Shown in pieces: positions 53,086-61,783 of a stretch of DNA of 64,000 nucleotides (the first letter of the stretch is position 1; the number at the start of each line of letters is the position of its first letter). Under the pieces are notes generated by a model. The model did not search any database. It had not been told where the DNA came from and worked only from the letters and a program-made list of their open reading frames with translations. The stretch is from Proteobacteria bacterium DTSAM18 (GTDB lineage Bacteria; Myxococcota_A; UBA796; GCA-2862545), in assembly GCA_028767165.1 (NCBI GenBank), contig JARACJ010000004.1:353401-417400 (forward strand). The letters are read 5' to 3'. Made by a program: the position numbers and the translations under genes.

Positions 53086-53279
53086 TGTACCCGCCTAGGC
53101 GGATACGCGGTGAGCCGTCGCCCCGGGGATCGCACCCCGTGTCAGCAGCTCACCGCAGTTTGCATGTTCGTGACATGTGTCGCAAGAGTTCGGCTTCGGG
53201 TATCTTGTTGTCGGCGTACCAGGTCGTCTTTTGCAATGCCTTGACGGCGTGGGCGACGCCCGTCCGAAGACCGGTTGGC

Positions 53280-55064
53280 TCAGCGCCGGCGACGGGCCGC
53301 GAGGCCGATCAGGGGAAGCAGCAGCCAGGAGCCGCCGCCGGTACCGGTGGTGCAGCCGCACGCCGCTGGCGTGACGTCGTCGCCGCCGGGCGCGTCGCCG
53401 GGCTCGTCGCCGGGTTCGTCGCCGGGCTCGACCGGGTTCGTCGGAAGGTCACCGCCGTACAGGGCCATCATCGCCTCGTTGTGGGCGTTGAGCCGTGCGT
53501 TGCGCTCGGACGTGTTGTCCCGCAGGATGGAGGGCTCACCGGTGGCGCCGGCGTCGGCCATGGTCAGCGCGCCCTGCATGTCCATGGACGTCAGGAACGC
53601 CTTCGTGTCCGCGTAGTCGACGAACAGCCTCTCCTCCGGCGGCACGGCGAAGACGGTGCCGTCGGCCAGGCGGATGTGCCGTGGCGACAGAGCGGGATCC
53701 ACCTGCTCCGTGCAGTCGTACACGAGCGTCGCGTGGTGCATCCGCGACACGTCACCCATCGTGTCGTTGAGCACGAACATGGGGTCGGTGGTCATCTCCT
53801 CGGGAGACATGCTCGAGGTCAGGCGGGTGAGGTAGGCGTGCTGGCGGACCATCTCCTCCGCGGTGACGATGGGCTGGCGGACCTCCTCGTCGAGCACGTC
53901 GGCGGCGGTGTCGGCGTCGAAGGCCATCGCGCTGGCGTCGGTGTAGCAGTTGATGCAGTTGTAGAAGTCGGTGGGGCTCACGCCGTCGTCGAGCACGTCC
54001 TGGGGGACGGGCATCACCCGCTGCAGGACGGAGAGCATCTGGCCGTCGCGGGGCCATCCGTCCCACCGCAGCTGCGCCAGGAACTCGACTGGGTCCGTCT
54101 TCTGCCGCAGGGTGGCCAGGTCCATGGTGCCGGTGCGCCAGATCTGGTTCCGCATGCGCTCCGACCGGCCGGCGAAGTCGGTGGCGAAGGCCTGACCGCC
54201 GGCCTCGTTGGCCGCCAGGGTGATGACCTCCTCATGGTTGCCCTGGCCGAGCCAGTCGTAGGCCGCTTCGTTGATCTGCACGTGCAGGTAGTTGTCGGGT
54301 ACGGCGCGTCGGCTGGCGAGCACGTAGGTCTCGAGCCGCATGTCGGGCTGGGCGGCGATGGAGGTGAGCACCAGGGGGATGGAGGCCGCGCCGCCCTCGT
54401 AGGAGAACTTCAGGGGCGTGATGTCGCCGGTGCTCGCCTCCTTGCGCAGCTTGATGGCCAGGAAGTACGCCCGCTCGGCCACGTAGGGGGCCAGCACGGT
54501 GCCGACGCCTTCTGGAAGATCGTAGGCATCGTCGGTCTGCGGATCGCCGTCGGGATCGCCGAGCCAGATCGTCAGCGCCTCCTGGCTCTCGGCCTGCACG
54601 GTGGTGATCTCGTAGGCGCCGATGTCGTCCACGGCCACGATGTGGATGCCGGCCGGGGGCGACGGTTCACCGCCGCTGTCGGCGGCCAGCGTGCCGCTGT
54701 CGGTCGGGAACCAGTCGTCGGTGGCGCCGCCGGTATGCCCCCAGAACCTGTCGCAGTCGCCGAGCTCCTCCCAGTCCAGCGTGTACCCGGGCCGGGTGTT
54801 CGCATCGAGCACCTCGAACAGCCGGTCGGTGGAGATGCCGGGCTCGGGCAGGGTGGGCACGGGCACCACCCAGGCAAAGTCGCTCGCGTCGCCCTCGTAG
54901 AAGACCTGCACGTGCACATCGACCTTGTTCTCGGTCTCGTCGATGGCGAAGACGATGCGTTCCTTGGTCTGGTCGATGGGGTCGTTGTTGCAGAAGAAGC
55001 CGCCGCAGGCGAGGGCGTCGGCGGAGACCGCCAGGGCGGACAGGAACAGCAGGTGGCGGGTCAT
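53280..55064 (-). CDS. DUF2330 protein with MYXO-CTERM tail, copy 2
   Basis: 594-aa paralog of the downstream gene; mature N-terminus ALACGGFFCNNDPIDQTKE, FYNCINCYTDA in the middle, then a GDEPGDEPGD linker and the tail ACGCTTGTGGGS, hydrophobic helix, ARRRR (MYXO-CTERM-like). Of two ATGs the second (55064) has GAGG at the right distance. Its leader can also fold: GGGCATC at the start codons can pair with GATGCCC at 55145-55151. The 215-bp gap to copy 1's leader suggests separate control. Function unknown. Confidence 0.92.
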   Translation of the reverse strand: MTRHLLFLSALAVSADALACGGFFCNNDPIDQTKERIVFAIDETENKVDVHVQVFYEGDASDFAWVVPVPTLPEPGISTDRLFEVLDANTRPGYTLDWEELGDCDRFWGHTGGATDDWFPTDSGTLAADSGGEPSPPAGIHIVAVDDIGAYEITTVQAESQEALTIWLGDPDGDPQTDDAYDLPEGVGTVLAPYVAERAYFLAIKLRKEASTGDITPLKFSYEGGAASIPLVLTSIAAQPDMRLETYVLASRRAVPDNYLHVQINEAAYDWLGQGNHEEVITLAANEAGGQAFATDFAGRSERMRNQIWRTGTMDLATLRQKTDPVEFLAQLRWDGWPRDGQMLSVLQRVMPVPQDVLDDGVSPTDFYNCINCYTDASAMAFDADTAADVLDEEVRQPIVTAEEMVRQHAYLTRLTSSMSPEEMTTDPMFVLNDTMGDVSRMHHATLVYDCTEQVDPALSPRHIRLADGTVFAVPPEERLFVDYADTKAFLTSMDMQGALTMADAGATGEPSILRDNTSERNARLNAHNEAMMALYGGDLPTNPVEPGDEPGDEPGDAPGGDDVTPAACGCTTGTGGGSWLLLPLIGLAARRRR

Positions 55065-55078
55065 GGGCATCCTCAGGT

Positions 55079-55103
55079 GGCCGTGCAGGCGCTGCGGACG
55101 GCC
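55079..55103 (-). promoter_or_regulatory. Leader hairpin before DUF2330 copy 2
   Basis: GGCCGTGCAG-GCG-CTGC-GG-ACGGCC: a 10-bp stem with a 2-nt bulge, 15 bp upstream of the start. It lies inside a larger pairing between 55065-55071 and 55145-55151 that would cover the first ATG. Evidence is pairing only. Confidence 0.3.
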
Positions 55104-55181
55104 CCGGACCCTCGAGGAACCGGGCGTCACGCGCGTGTCGCGATGATGCCCTTGGTACCCACTCCTTGGCAACCCGAAGTG

Positions 55182-55991
55182 CTAGTTGTTGCCACCGTCG
55201 AAGGGGGACACCTTGGACACGGCCGCGATCACCGCAGCGCAGTCGGCGCCGGGGCCGAGCGGCCAGATCCGGAAGCTCGACAGGTCGGCCACCGGCTTCA
55301 CCGGGGGCTGCGCCTTGAAGAACGGTGCCGTGGCCTTCAGCGTGCGCTGGTCGAGGCGGGTCATGATGGTGTCGCCGGCCACGGCCTCCCCCTTCACCAC
55401 GCCCTCGTAGATGGACTGGGCCGCCTGCACCACGTACAGCTCCACCCGCTTGAACACGGGCACCTCGAGCACCACCGTGGCGCCGGGCTTGCCGTCTCCG
55501 TCGAAGTCGAGGACCCGTGGGTCGTCGGGCTTGTGCGGGAGCTCCTCACCGTCGGGCAGGGGATCGAGCCCCACCCACTCCACGCCCGGGTCTGCCTTGT
55601 AGCGCACGCCGCCGTCGGTGGTGTCGGTGAGGTCGACGGGAAAGCGGGTGACGGGAATCGCCGCGATGAAGGCCTTGGGGATGATCGTGGTGCTCATGCG
55701 GGTGTCGTCGAAGTTCTTCACGTCGCACACCTTCTGCACCTGGAACCATTGATCGCCCTCCTTCTCGAAGGTGACGTGGGTGGCGGAGCGCACGACGACG
55801 TGGATGTCGCCCACGACGCTCATCTCGGTGAGGGTGCCGATGTCGACCTGGCCGGCGTAGACCACGCCCTCCTTGGGGAAACCGGCCTCGACCACGGGTG
55901 CCTCCTCGGCCGGGGCGGCCTCGTCGAGGGGCGCCACGGTGGCGTCGGGCGTGCCAGCGAAGGCGGAGGAGAGCAGCAGGGGGGAAATCAT
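55182..55991 (-). CDS. Secreted protein of unknown function
   Basis: 269-aa protein with a short signal sequence (ISPLLLSSAFAG) and an Ala/Glu/Pro-rich linker, then a beta-rich domain (~40-255). DFDGDGKPGATVVLEVP could be a single calcium-binding loop of the thrombospondin-3/FG-GAP kind. No named family. It begins 10 nt after the acyltransferase gene and so may be the last gene of the crtC-side operon, although a link with carotenoids is only positional. Confidence 0.72.
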   Translation of the reverse strand: MISPLLLSSAFAGTPDATVAPLDEAAPAEEAPVVEAGFPKEGVVYAGQVDIGTLTEMSVVGDIHVVVRSATHVTFEKEGDQWFQVQKVCDVKNFDDTRMSTTIIPKAFIAAIPVTRFPVDLTDTTDGGVRYKADPGVEWVGLDPLPDGEELPHKPDDPRVLDFDGDGKPGATVVLEVPVFKRVELYVVQAAQSIYEGVVKGEAVAGDTIMTRLDQRTLKATAPFFKAQPPVKPVADLSSFRIWPLGPGADCAAVIAAVSKVSPFDGGNN

Positions 55992-56001
55992 GGGCAGTCC
56001 A

Positions 56002-56703
56002 TCAGGAGAAGGTTCGCCAGATCCAGCTCAGTGCGCGTTCGGGGAACGTGCTGCGAGGATTCGGGGCAAGGGTGGGGTTCTTCAACCCCTCGGTGTACCA
56101 GCGGGTCTGGGTGGACAGGCCGTCCTCCCAGGACTCCGGCAGGGCGTGGTGCACGTGGGTATCCCGCTGCAGCGGCGGACCGAAGATCACCAGGGCAGAA
56201 GGTTCGGGATGATCCTGGAACACGTAGGAGAGGGTGACGGGGATCACGGGGGCGTCCATGGCCTTGGCGAGGGCCCCCACGCCCTTGTGTGCCTTCAGCG
56301 GGCGCAGGTGTGTCGGGGTGTGTTCGCCCTGGGGGAAGATCCACACCGCGCCCCCTTCCCGGACCGCGCGCTCGGCGATGGCATGCAGATCCTCGTAGGC
56401 CTTGCGGGGCTCGCTGCGCCGGATGGGCATGGCGCCGAAGCCCTCGGCGAAGGCCAGGCGCTTCCAGGAGGGCTCGTCCATCACGATCAGCGGCTGCAGG
56501 CCCAGGTGCCAGCTGGCCCAGTGGGCGATGAAGCCGTCGAACCAGTTCACGTGGTTGGCCGCGCACACCACCCGCCCGCCGGCGATCGCCTTCGCGGCCT
56601 CCGGGTGCACCTGCACCCAGACCCCGTCGAGGCGCTCCTGGAGAAGCCCTCGGGTGTACTTCTTCGTCCAGCGGGTGAACACCCTGCGGAACCAGTCAGC
56701 CAT
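56002..56703 (-). CDS. PlsC-type acyltransferase, probably carotenoid-glycoside acyltransferase
   Basis: 233-aa acyltransferase of the 1-acylglycerol-phosphate acyltransferase fold. Catalytic NHVNWFDG (HX4D: His51, Asp56) and FPQGEHT in the place of the usual FPEGTRS. No clear membrane helix. It overlaps the glycosyltransferase gene by 8 nt and sits two genes from crtC, the arrangement of CruC/CruD in green sulfur bacteria, where the acyltransferase esterifies the sugar of a carotenoid glycoside (family knowledge). That role here is inference; a phospholipid role cannot be excluded. Confidence 0.85.
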   Translation of the reverse strand: MADWFRRVFTRWTKKYTRGLLQERLDGVWVQVHPEAAKAIAGGRVVCAANHVNWFDGFIAHWASWHLGLQPLIVMDEPSWKRLAFAEGFGAMPIRRSEPRKAYEDLHAIAERAVREGGAVWIFPQGEHTPTHLRPLKAHKGVGALAKAMDAPVIPVTLSYVFQDHPEPSALVIFGPPLQRDTHVHHALPESWEDGLSTQTRWYTEGLKNPTLAPNPRSTFPERALSWIWRTFS

Positions 56704-57904
56704 GGGCCACCTCCTTGCGCTCGTCCGTGGGCGCGTCGGCGCGGTAGCGACGGTTGGCGTAGGCCCGGCCCTTCCACAGGATGGTGCCCTTGCGGGCCCA
56801 CATCCAGCTGCGCAGGGACACGCCGATCATCACGAGCACGGCCAGGGGGTGCAGCAGGGTGCTCCACAGGGGCGCGCCGATCCGGCGATCGAGCAGCAGG
56901 CGGCCGGTGACGGTGAACCCGAGGCCGGCCAGGGCCCATGGTGCCATCTGTGAACCCGTCAGCCACAGCACCGGCGCCGACAGGTAGGGCACCACGAACG
57001 CCAGCAGCAGCGAGCCGATGAAGAACAGCAGGGAGACCGGGTTGTTGCCGGTACCCTCGTACAGGTTCTTGGAGAACCCGTTCACGAGCTCCTCGCCGGA
57101 GCCGTACATGCGGCAGGTGGCCACGTGGCTGCCGTCGCCGAACAGCACCCGCACGCCGCGGATCTTCGCCAGCCGACACAGGGCCATGTCGTCGACGAGC
57201 TCGGTGGCGATGGCCTCGAAGCCGCCGACACGGCGGTAGGCGTCTGGGGTGATGGCCAGGCACTGGCCGTTGGCAGCCACCATGAAGCGGTTGCGGGTGA
57301 GGTAGACCAGCACCATGGGCAGCCAGGCCAGGTAGGTGAGGTACAGCAGCGGCATCAGCAGGCGCTCGCCGCGGCTGTCCATGATCTGGTGGGGCACCAG
57401 CGTGACGATGCCGGCCTTGGGATGGCGACGGAACGACTCGTGCACCCGCGCGACGGCGCCCGGCTTCAGGCGGGTGTCGGCGTCGACGTACATCCACAGC
57501 TCGCCGGTGGCCGCCTGGGCCAGCTTGTGGCAGGCGTGGGGCTTGCCCACCCATCCCGGGGGCAGGGGCGGGCCCGTGATCACCTGCAGGTGGGGGATCT
57601 CCCGCTGCAGCTCGGCCAGGATCTCGCCGGTGCGGTCCGTGCTGTGGTCGTTGCACACCACGATCTCGCCGACGAAGTCGCCCTGCGCGGCCACGCTCCG
57701 CACGCAGGCCTCGATGTGGGCCTCCTCGTTGCGGGCGGGGATGAGCACCGACGTGCGCGGCCCCGGCTCCGACGCCTCCACCCGGGGTGTGGGCCAGGTG
57801 AGCCGGTTCAGCAGGATGTTCAGGAACGTGAGGGCGGGAAGCCCCACCCACAGCGCAGCCCACGCGGTCGTCGTCCAGTCGATGGACTGCAGGTAGGGGA
57901 TCAT
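56696..57904 (-). CDS. Family 2 glycosyltransferase, probably acting on carotenoids
   Basis: 402-aa membrane glycosyltransferase. An N-terminal helix (~10-32) precedes the GT-A catalytic domain with TSVLIPARNEE, a VCNDHSTDRT loop, YVDADTR as the DXD-type metal motif, and ELVDDMALCRLAK as the acceptor-side Asp pair. Three or four helices follow (~285-370). This layout matches CrtQ/CruC-type carotenoid glucosyltransferases. Its ATG overlaps the crtC stop (ATGA, 57901-57904) and its end overlaps the acyltransferase by 8 nt, so the three are one coupled operon. Confidence 0.87.
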   Translation of the reverse strand: MIPYLQSIDWTTTAWAALWVGLPALTFLNILLNRLTWPTPRVEASEPGPRTSVLIPARNEEAHIEACVRSVAAQGDFVGEIVVCNDHSTDRTGEILAELQREIPHLQVITGPPLPPGWVGKPHACHKLAQAATGELWMYVDADTRLKPGAVARVHESFRRHPKAGIVTLVPHQIMDSRGERLLMPLLYLTYLAWLPMVLVYLTRNRFMVAANGQCLAITPDAYRRVGGFEAIATELVDDMALCRLAKIRGVRVLFGDGSHVATCRMYGSGEELVNGFSKNLYEGTGNNPVSLLFFIGSLLLAFVVPYLSAPVLWLTGSQMAPWALAGLGFTVTGRLLLDRRIGAPLWSTLLHPLAVLVMIGVSLRSWMWARKGTILWKGRAYANRRYRADAPTDERKEVAHG

Positions 57905-59052
57905 GAGACCTCCGACATGTCTGCGTCCTCGGACGCCTCGCGGTCGGTGATGGACAGGTGGGGCTGGTCGAGCAGCAGGCGCAGGCGATCCATCCGCGTA
58001 CGGGTCGGTCCGTTGAACCAGCCCACCATCGGATGGTTGGGGCGGCCGGTGTGGTGGACGGCCATCGGCACGAGGTGGCGGATGAGGGGGCCGTCGATGT
58101 GCCGCGGCCAGACCATCTCGGCGACGCCGTGGCTCGTGGGCTGATCGTCGTACAGGTGCTCGGTGAGCGTGCGCACGTAGAAGGAGGAGGAGTCCACCAG
58201 GTGACGGCGTTGGACGGTGACCCAGGGCCGCCCCCCCTCGCTGAGCTCCACGGTGCGGGGCAACCAGCGTCCGTAGCGGCTCAGCCAGCCCCCGCGGGTG
58301 CGGGTCCGGAGCACGTGGCGGGTCACGGTGCCGTCCTCGTGGATGGTGAAGCCGTGGGCCTCGGGACGCCCGCCGTCCTCGGGCCACAGCAGGTAGTAGA
58401 TCCGATCCTTGGCGCCGTAGGCGCCGCGCCCCCAGATCCAGTGACGGATGCCGAGCTCGTGCATGGGGCGGTGACCGCCGTTGCGGTCGTGGTAGGCCCT
58501 GCCCTGCATGTGCACGGACCAGTCGCCACAGGTGGCCTCGAACTCTCCCTCCGACGGGCCGGCGAGGGGGCTCCAGTGGTGGGGCGCCTGCTCGCTGGCG
58601 TGGGGGCCGGCGTAGCGGATGTGGGGGGCGCTCACCCGCATGTGGGCCTTCAGGCGGTGGTCCGAGCCGGGGATCGGACAGTCGATGTGCGCCACCAGGT
58701 GCCGGAGGTCTCCGGCGCGCTCGCTGGTGAAGGTGCTCTGACCGATGTGCACGGTCTCGGTGCCGGGCACCCAGGTGGCCTGCTCCTCGGGCAGCTCCTG
58801 GAGCAGGTAGAACACCCGTTGTCCACCCTTGTACACGTTCACGTTGATGCTGGGCCGCACGCGGGCGGGCTGGGCGGCGCCGTTGCGCGGACCGAGGGAC
58901 TGGCCCGGAAGGAACGGCAGACCGAAGCTCCAGATGAGTACGACGCCATCGCCGTCAACTGTGGTCAAGTCGGCGTACCACCAAGCGAATCCTCCAGGAG
59001 AATCGAGAAAACCGCGATGTAGGGGCTCGAGCGGCGAGGCCAGGTCGATCAT
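57901..59052 (-). CDS. crtC: Carotenoid 1,2-hydratase (hydroxyneurosporene synthase)
   Basis: 383-aa CrtC-family protein. FAWWYADLTTVDGDGVVLIW at the N-terminus and the conserved block GRAYHDRNGGHRPMHELGI followed by RHWIWGRG (about 190-215) identify the family, which adds water to the terminal double bond of acyclic carotenoids. The Asn-Trp-Gly usual after HD is Asn-Gly-Gly here. First gene of a leftward operon with the glycosyltransferase and acyltransferase, divergent from crtE across a 125-bp control region. The hydroxyl it creates would be the glycosylation site. Confidence 0.87.
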   Translation of the reverse strand: MIDLASPLEPLHRGFLDSPGGFAWWYADLTTVDGDGVVLIWSFGLPFLPGQSLGPRNGAAQPARVRPSINVNVYKGGQRVFYLLQELPEEQATWVPGTETVHIGQSTFTSERAGDLRHLVAHIDCPIPGSDHRLKAHMRVSAPHIRYAGPHASEQAPHHWSPLAGPSEGEFEATCGDWSVHMQGRAYHDRNGGHRPMHELGIRHWIWGRGAYGAKDRIYYLLWPEDGGRPEAHGFTIHEDGTVTRHVLRTRTRGGWLSRYGRWLPRTVELSEGGRPWVTVQRRHLVDSSSFYVRTLTEHLYDDQPTSHGVAEMVWPRHIDGPLIRHLVPMAVHHTGRPNHPMVGWFNGPTRTRMDRLRLLLDQPHLSITDREASEDADMSEVS

Positions 59053-59084
59053 GAAGGAGGCTCCCGTCTGTCCATGGACATAAA

Positions 59085-59113
59085 GTGTACAATACGCCTT
59101 GACGACTGTACAC
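59085..59113. promoter_or_regulatory. Candidate CarH operator between crtC and crtE
   Basis: Inverted repeat GTGTACA (59085-59091) / TGTACAC (59107-59113). The two TGTACA cores are 21 bp apart. A third, weaker copy TGGACA starts at 59075, 11 bp before the first core, matching the 11-bp repeat spacing I recall for CarH tetramers. The right half lies between the -35 and -10 elements of the crtE promoter, so binding would block it. Assignment to CarH is inference from position and the linked carH gene. Confidence 0.55.
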
Positions 59114-59128
59114 TGTTCACCCTATACA
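59099..59128 (+). promoter_or_regulatory. Promoter of the crtE-crtI-crtB-carH operon
   Basis: TTGACG (59099-59104), 18-bp spacer, TATACA (59123-59128): five of six and four of six bases match the sigma70 consensus hexamers TTGACA and TATAAT. Predicted transcription start near 59135, leaving a ~43-nt leader before the crtE ATG. The TGTACAC half-site sits inside the spacer. Confidence 0.65.
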
Positions 59129-59177
59129 TCGACACATCGGCGACGTCGACCCTCCTTGGGTCGCACAGGAAGGGGGC

Positions 59178-60263
59178 ATGTTGAGCACCATCGCAGACCA
59201 CGCCGCACTCTCCGAAAGAGTCAGGTCCCGTCGGGTCAACCAGCGGTTGCGGAAGGGGATCTGGTCCACGGCCCAGCTGTCAGCCGTCGAGGCCCTCATG
59301 GTACGCCTGCTCGTCGGCGATCGGCTCGAGAAGCTGGGCGCGATCGGCCAGGAACACCTGTCCACGGGTGGCAGGCGGTTTCGGGCCCGGCTCGCCCTGT
59401 CCACAGTTGAAGCCCTCGGTGGCGCGCGCAGCCAGGCAGTGGCCTGGGCGACCGCCTGCGAGCTGCTCCACAACGCCACGCTCATCCATGATGATCTGCA
59501 GGATGGCGACGAGGTCCGGCGCGGTCATGCGGCCGTCTGGGCCCGTCACGGCTTCGTGCAGGCCATAAATGCGGGCGACCTCATGCTGATGCTGCCCTAC
59601 CGCGCCGTCGACTCGGCGCCGGTGGCCGGCGACGTCAAGTGGACCCTCGCCCATGCGCTCGCGAGACACGCCGAGGCGGTCGTGCGGGGGCAGTCCGCGG
59701 AACAGGAGCTCCTCGCCGGTCCCCGCCTCGAGTGGGAGGACTACCTCGATGCCTCCATGGGCAAGACCTCCGCGCTGTTCAGCCTGCCCGTGTTCGGCGC
59801 CGCCATCCTGGCCGGTCGCCCCGAGTCCGAGGCCGACGAGCTCGCGCGGGCGTTCGGGCTCCTCGGCGTGGTCTTCCAGATGCAGGACGACATCCTCGAT
59901 CTGTACGGAGACAAGGGGCGCGGTGAGCAGGGTTCCGATCTGAAGGAGGGCAAGGTCTCTGCCCTCGTGGTGGAGCACCTGCGGCTGCACCCCCAGGATC
60001 GGTCCTGGCTGCTCGATCTGCTGTCCACCCCGCGGGAGTACACCACCAACGACCAGGTGGCCGACGCCCGTCAGCGCTTCCTCGAGCAGGGTGCCCTCGA
60101 TGCCGTCTGGGCGCGCATCCTCGCCCTCGAGGCGCAGTCCACCCAGAGCCCCGCGCTCCAGTCACACCCCCATGTCGCCGCGGTCGCCCACGACCTCGTG
60201 GCGGAAGCCCTTCGACCCATCATCCACACCAGTCCTGCACACGAACGAGGAGAGCACGCATGA
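59178..60263 (+). CDS. crtE: Geranylgeranyl diphosphate synthase
   Basis: 361-aa all-helical prenyltransferase making the C20 precursor of carotenoids. First Asp-rich motif DDLQD (Asp105-Asp109, in HDDLQDGDEVRRG) and second DDILD (QMQDDILDLYGDKG) are intact; GGRRFRARL replaces the usual GGKRIRP. Longer than typical GGPP synthases by ~50 residues, mostly N-terminal. ATG after GGAAGGGGG. First gene of the rightward operon; its stop overlaps crtI (ATGA). A longer-chain product cannot be excluded by sequence alone. Confidence 0.93.
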   Translation: MLSTIADHAALSERVRSRRVNQRLRKGIWSTAQLSAVEALMVRLLVGDRLEKLGAIGQEHLSTGGRRFRARLALSTVEALGGARSQAVAWATACELLHNATLIHDDLQDGDEVRRGHAAVWARHGFVQAINAGDLMLMLPYRAVDSAPVAGDVKWTLAHALARHAEAVVRGQSAEQELLAGPRLEWEDYLDASMGKTSALFSLPVFGAAILAGRPESEADELARAFGLLGVVFQMQDDILDLYGDKGRGEQGSDLKEGKVSALVVEHLRLHPQDRSWLLDLLSTPREYTTNDQVADARQRFLEQGALDAVWARILALEAQSTQSPALQSHPHVAAVAHDLVAEALRPIIHTSPAHERGEHA

Positions 60264-61783
60264 CCACCCACCGACAGGCCATCGTCATCGGCGCCGGCTA
60301 TGGCGGCATGGCCGCGGCCATCCGGCTGAGGGCGCGTGGCTACGAGGTCACCCTCGTCGAGGCCAACGAGCAGCTCGGCGGGCGAGGGGCCGTCTGGAAG
60401 CAGGACGGCTTCACGTTCGATGCGGGTCCCACCGTGGTCACCGCCCCCCACCTGTTCGACGAGCTCTTCCTGCTGATGGGGCGCGACCCTCGCGACTATT
60501 TCGAGCTCATGCCCGTGGAGCCCTTCTACCGGGTGAGCTTCCCCGACGGCACGAGCTTCGACTACGTGGGCGACGAGGAGCGCATCCTCGAGCAGGTGGC
60601 CAGGTTCAACCCCGACGACGTCGAGGGCTACAAGAAGCTCGCGGCCCTGTGCCACGAGATCTTCAAGGTGGGCTACGAGCAGCTCGCCCACACGCCGTTC
60701 GACTCCGTGTCCACGATGCTGCGCATCATCCCCGACTTCCTGCGGCTCAAGTCCTACCGCACGGTCTATGGGCTCGTGGCCGATCACATCAAGGATGAGC
60801 GGCTGCGCCAGGTCTTCACCTTCCAGCCGCTGCTGGTGGGCGGCAATCCCTTCCAGACCACCTCCATCTACCTGCTCATCCACTGGCTCGAGCGGAAGTG
60901 GGGCGTGTGGTTCCCCAAGGGAGGCACCGGGGCGATCGTGGCGGCGCTCGGTCGCCTGATGGAGGAGACGGGCATCGACGTCCGTCTGAACAGCCCGGTG
61001 GCCTCCATCGAGGTGGACGGCGCCGGCCAGGCCACGGGCGTCATCCTCGAGTCCGGTGAGCGACTGCAGGCCGACGTCGTGGTGTCCAACGCCGATCCCT
61101 CCGTGGTCTACACGAAGATGATCGACCGCCGGCACCGCACCTGGCACCCCGACTGGCGGGTCAAGAACATGGAGCAGTCCATGAGCTTGTTCGTCGCCTA
61201 CTTCGGCACCGACCGGAAGTACGAGAACCTGGCCCACCACGAGATCATCCTCGGGCCCCGCTACAAGGGCCTGCTGACCGACATCTTCCAGCGCAAGATC
61301 CTCGCGGACGACTTCTCCCTGTACCTGCACGCGCCGGGCCGTTCCGATCCGAGCCTCGCGCCCGAAGGGCACGATGGGTTCTACGTGCTGTCGCCGGTGC
61401 CCAACCTGCTCGCCGGGGTCGACTGGGAGACCGAGGCGGAGCGCTACTTCGATCGCATCATCGACGAGCTCGAGCGTCGCGGCATGCCCGACCTTCGCAA
61501 GCACATCGTCTCGAAGAAACTGGTCGATCCGCGCTACTTCGAGACCCGGCTCCGCTCCATGAACGGCGCCGCCTTCGGTCCGTCGCCGATCTTCCGGCAA
61601 TCGGCCTGGTTCCGCTACCACAACCGCTCGCCGGATGTGAAGGGTCTGTACTTCGTCGGGGCGGGCACGCACCCTGGTGCGGGTCTGCCAGGCGTGTTGG
61701 GTTCGGCCAAGGTCCTCGACGAGGTCGTCCCCGCTCCTGCGGCCCCCCTCCAGCTCGCCGATCACGGTAGGAAGACTGCTTGA
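60260..61783 (+). CDS. crtI: Phytoene desaturase
   Basis: 507-aa CrtI-type FAD enzyme introducing double bonds into phytoene. VIGAGYGGMAAAI (residues 9-21) is the dinucleotide-binding motif, VEANEQLGGRGAVW follows, and the C-terminal FVGAGTHPGAGLPGVLGSAK is the CrtI signature. Overlaps crtE by ATGA and crtB by TTGA. It is the only desaturase in the cluster, whereas Myxococcus has two (CrtIa/CrtIb), so it probably performs all steps to lycopene or neurosporene itself (inference). Confidence 0.96.
   Translation: MTTHRQAIVIGAGYGGMAAAIRLRARGYEVTLVEANEQLGGRGAVWKQDGFTFDAGPTVVTAPHLFDELFLLMGRDPRDYFELMPVEPFYRVSFPDGTSFDYVGDEERILEQVARFNPDDVEGYKKLAALCHEIFKVGYEQLAHTPFDSVSTMLRIIPDFLRLKSYRTVYGLVADHIKDERLRQVFTFQPLLVGGNPFQTTSIYLLIHWLERKWGVWFPKGGTGAIVAALGRLMEETGIDVRLNSPVASIEVDGAGQATGVILESGERLQADVVVSNADPSVVYTKMIDRRHRTWHPDWRVKNMEQSMSLFVAYFGTDRKYENLAHHEIILGPRYKGLLTDIFQRKILADDFSLYLHAPGRSDPSLAPEGHDGFYVLSPVPNLLAGVDWETEAERYFDRIIDELERRGMPDLRKHIVSKKLVDPRYFETRLRSMNGAAFGPSPIFRQSAWFRYHNRSPDVKGLYFVGAGTHPGAGLPGVLGSAKVLDEVVPAPAAPLQLADHGRKTA

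Noticed and set aside
56002..56703. Naming the acyltransferase PlsC
   Set aside because: The FPEGTRS motif is altered and the gene overlaps a carotenoid-type glycosyltransferase, so a phospholipid function is not the best guess.
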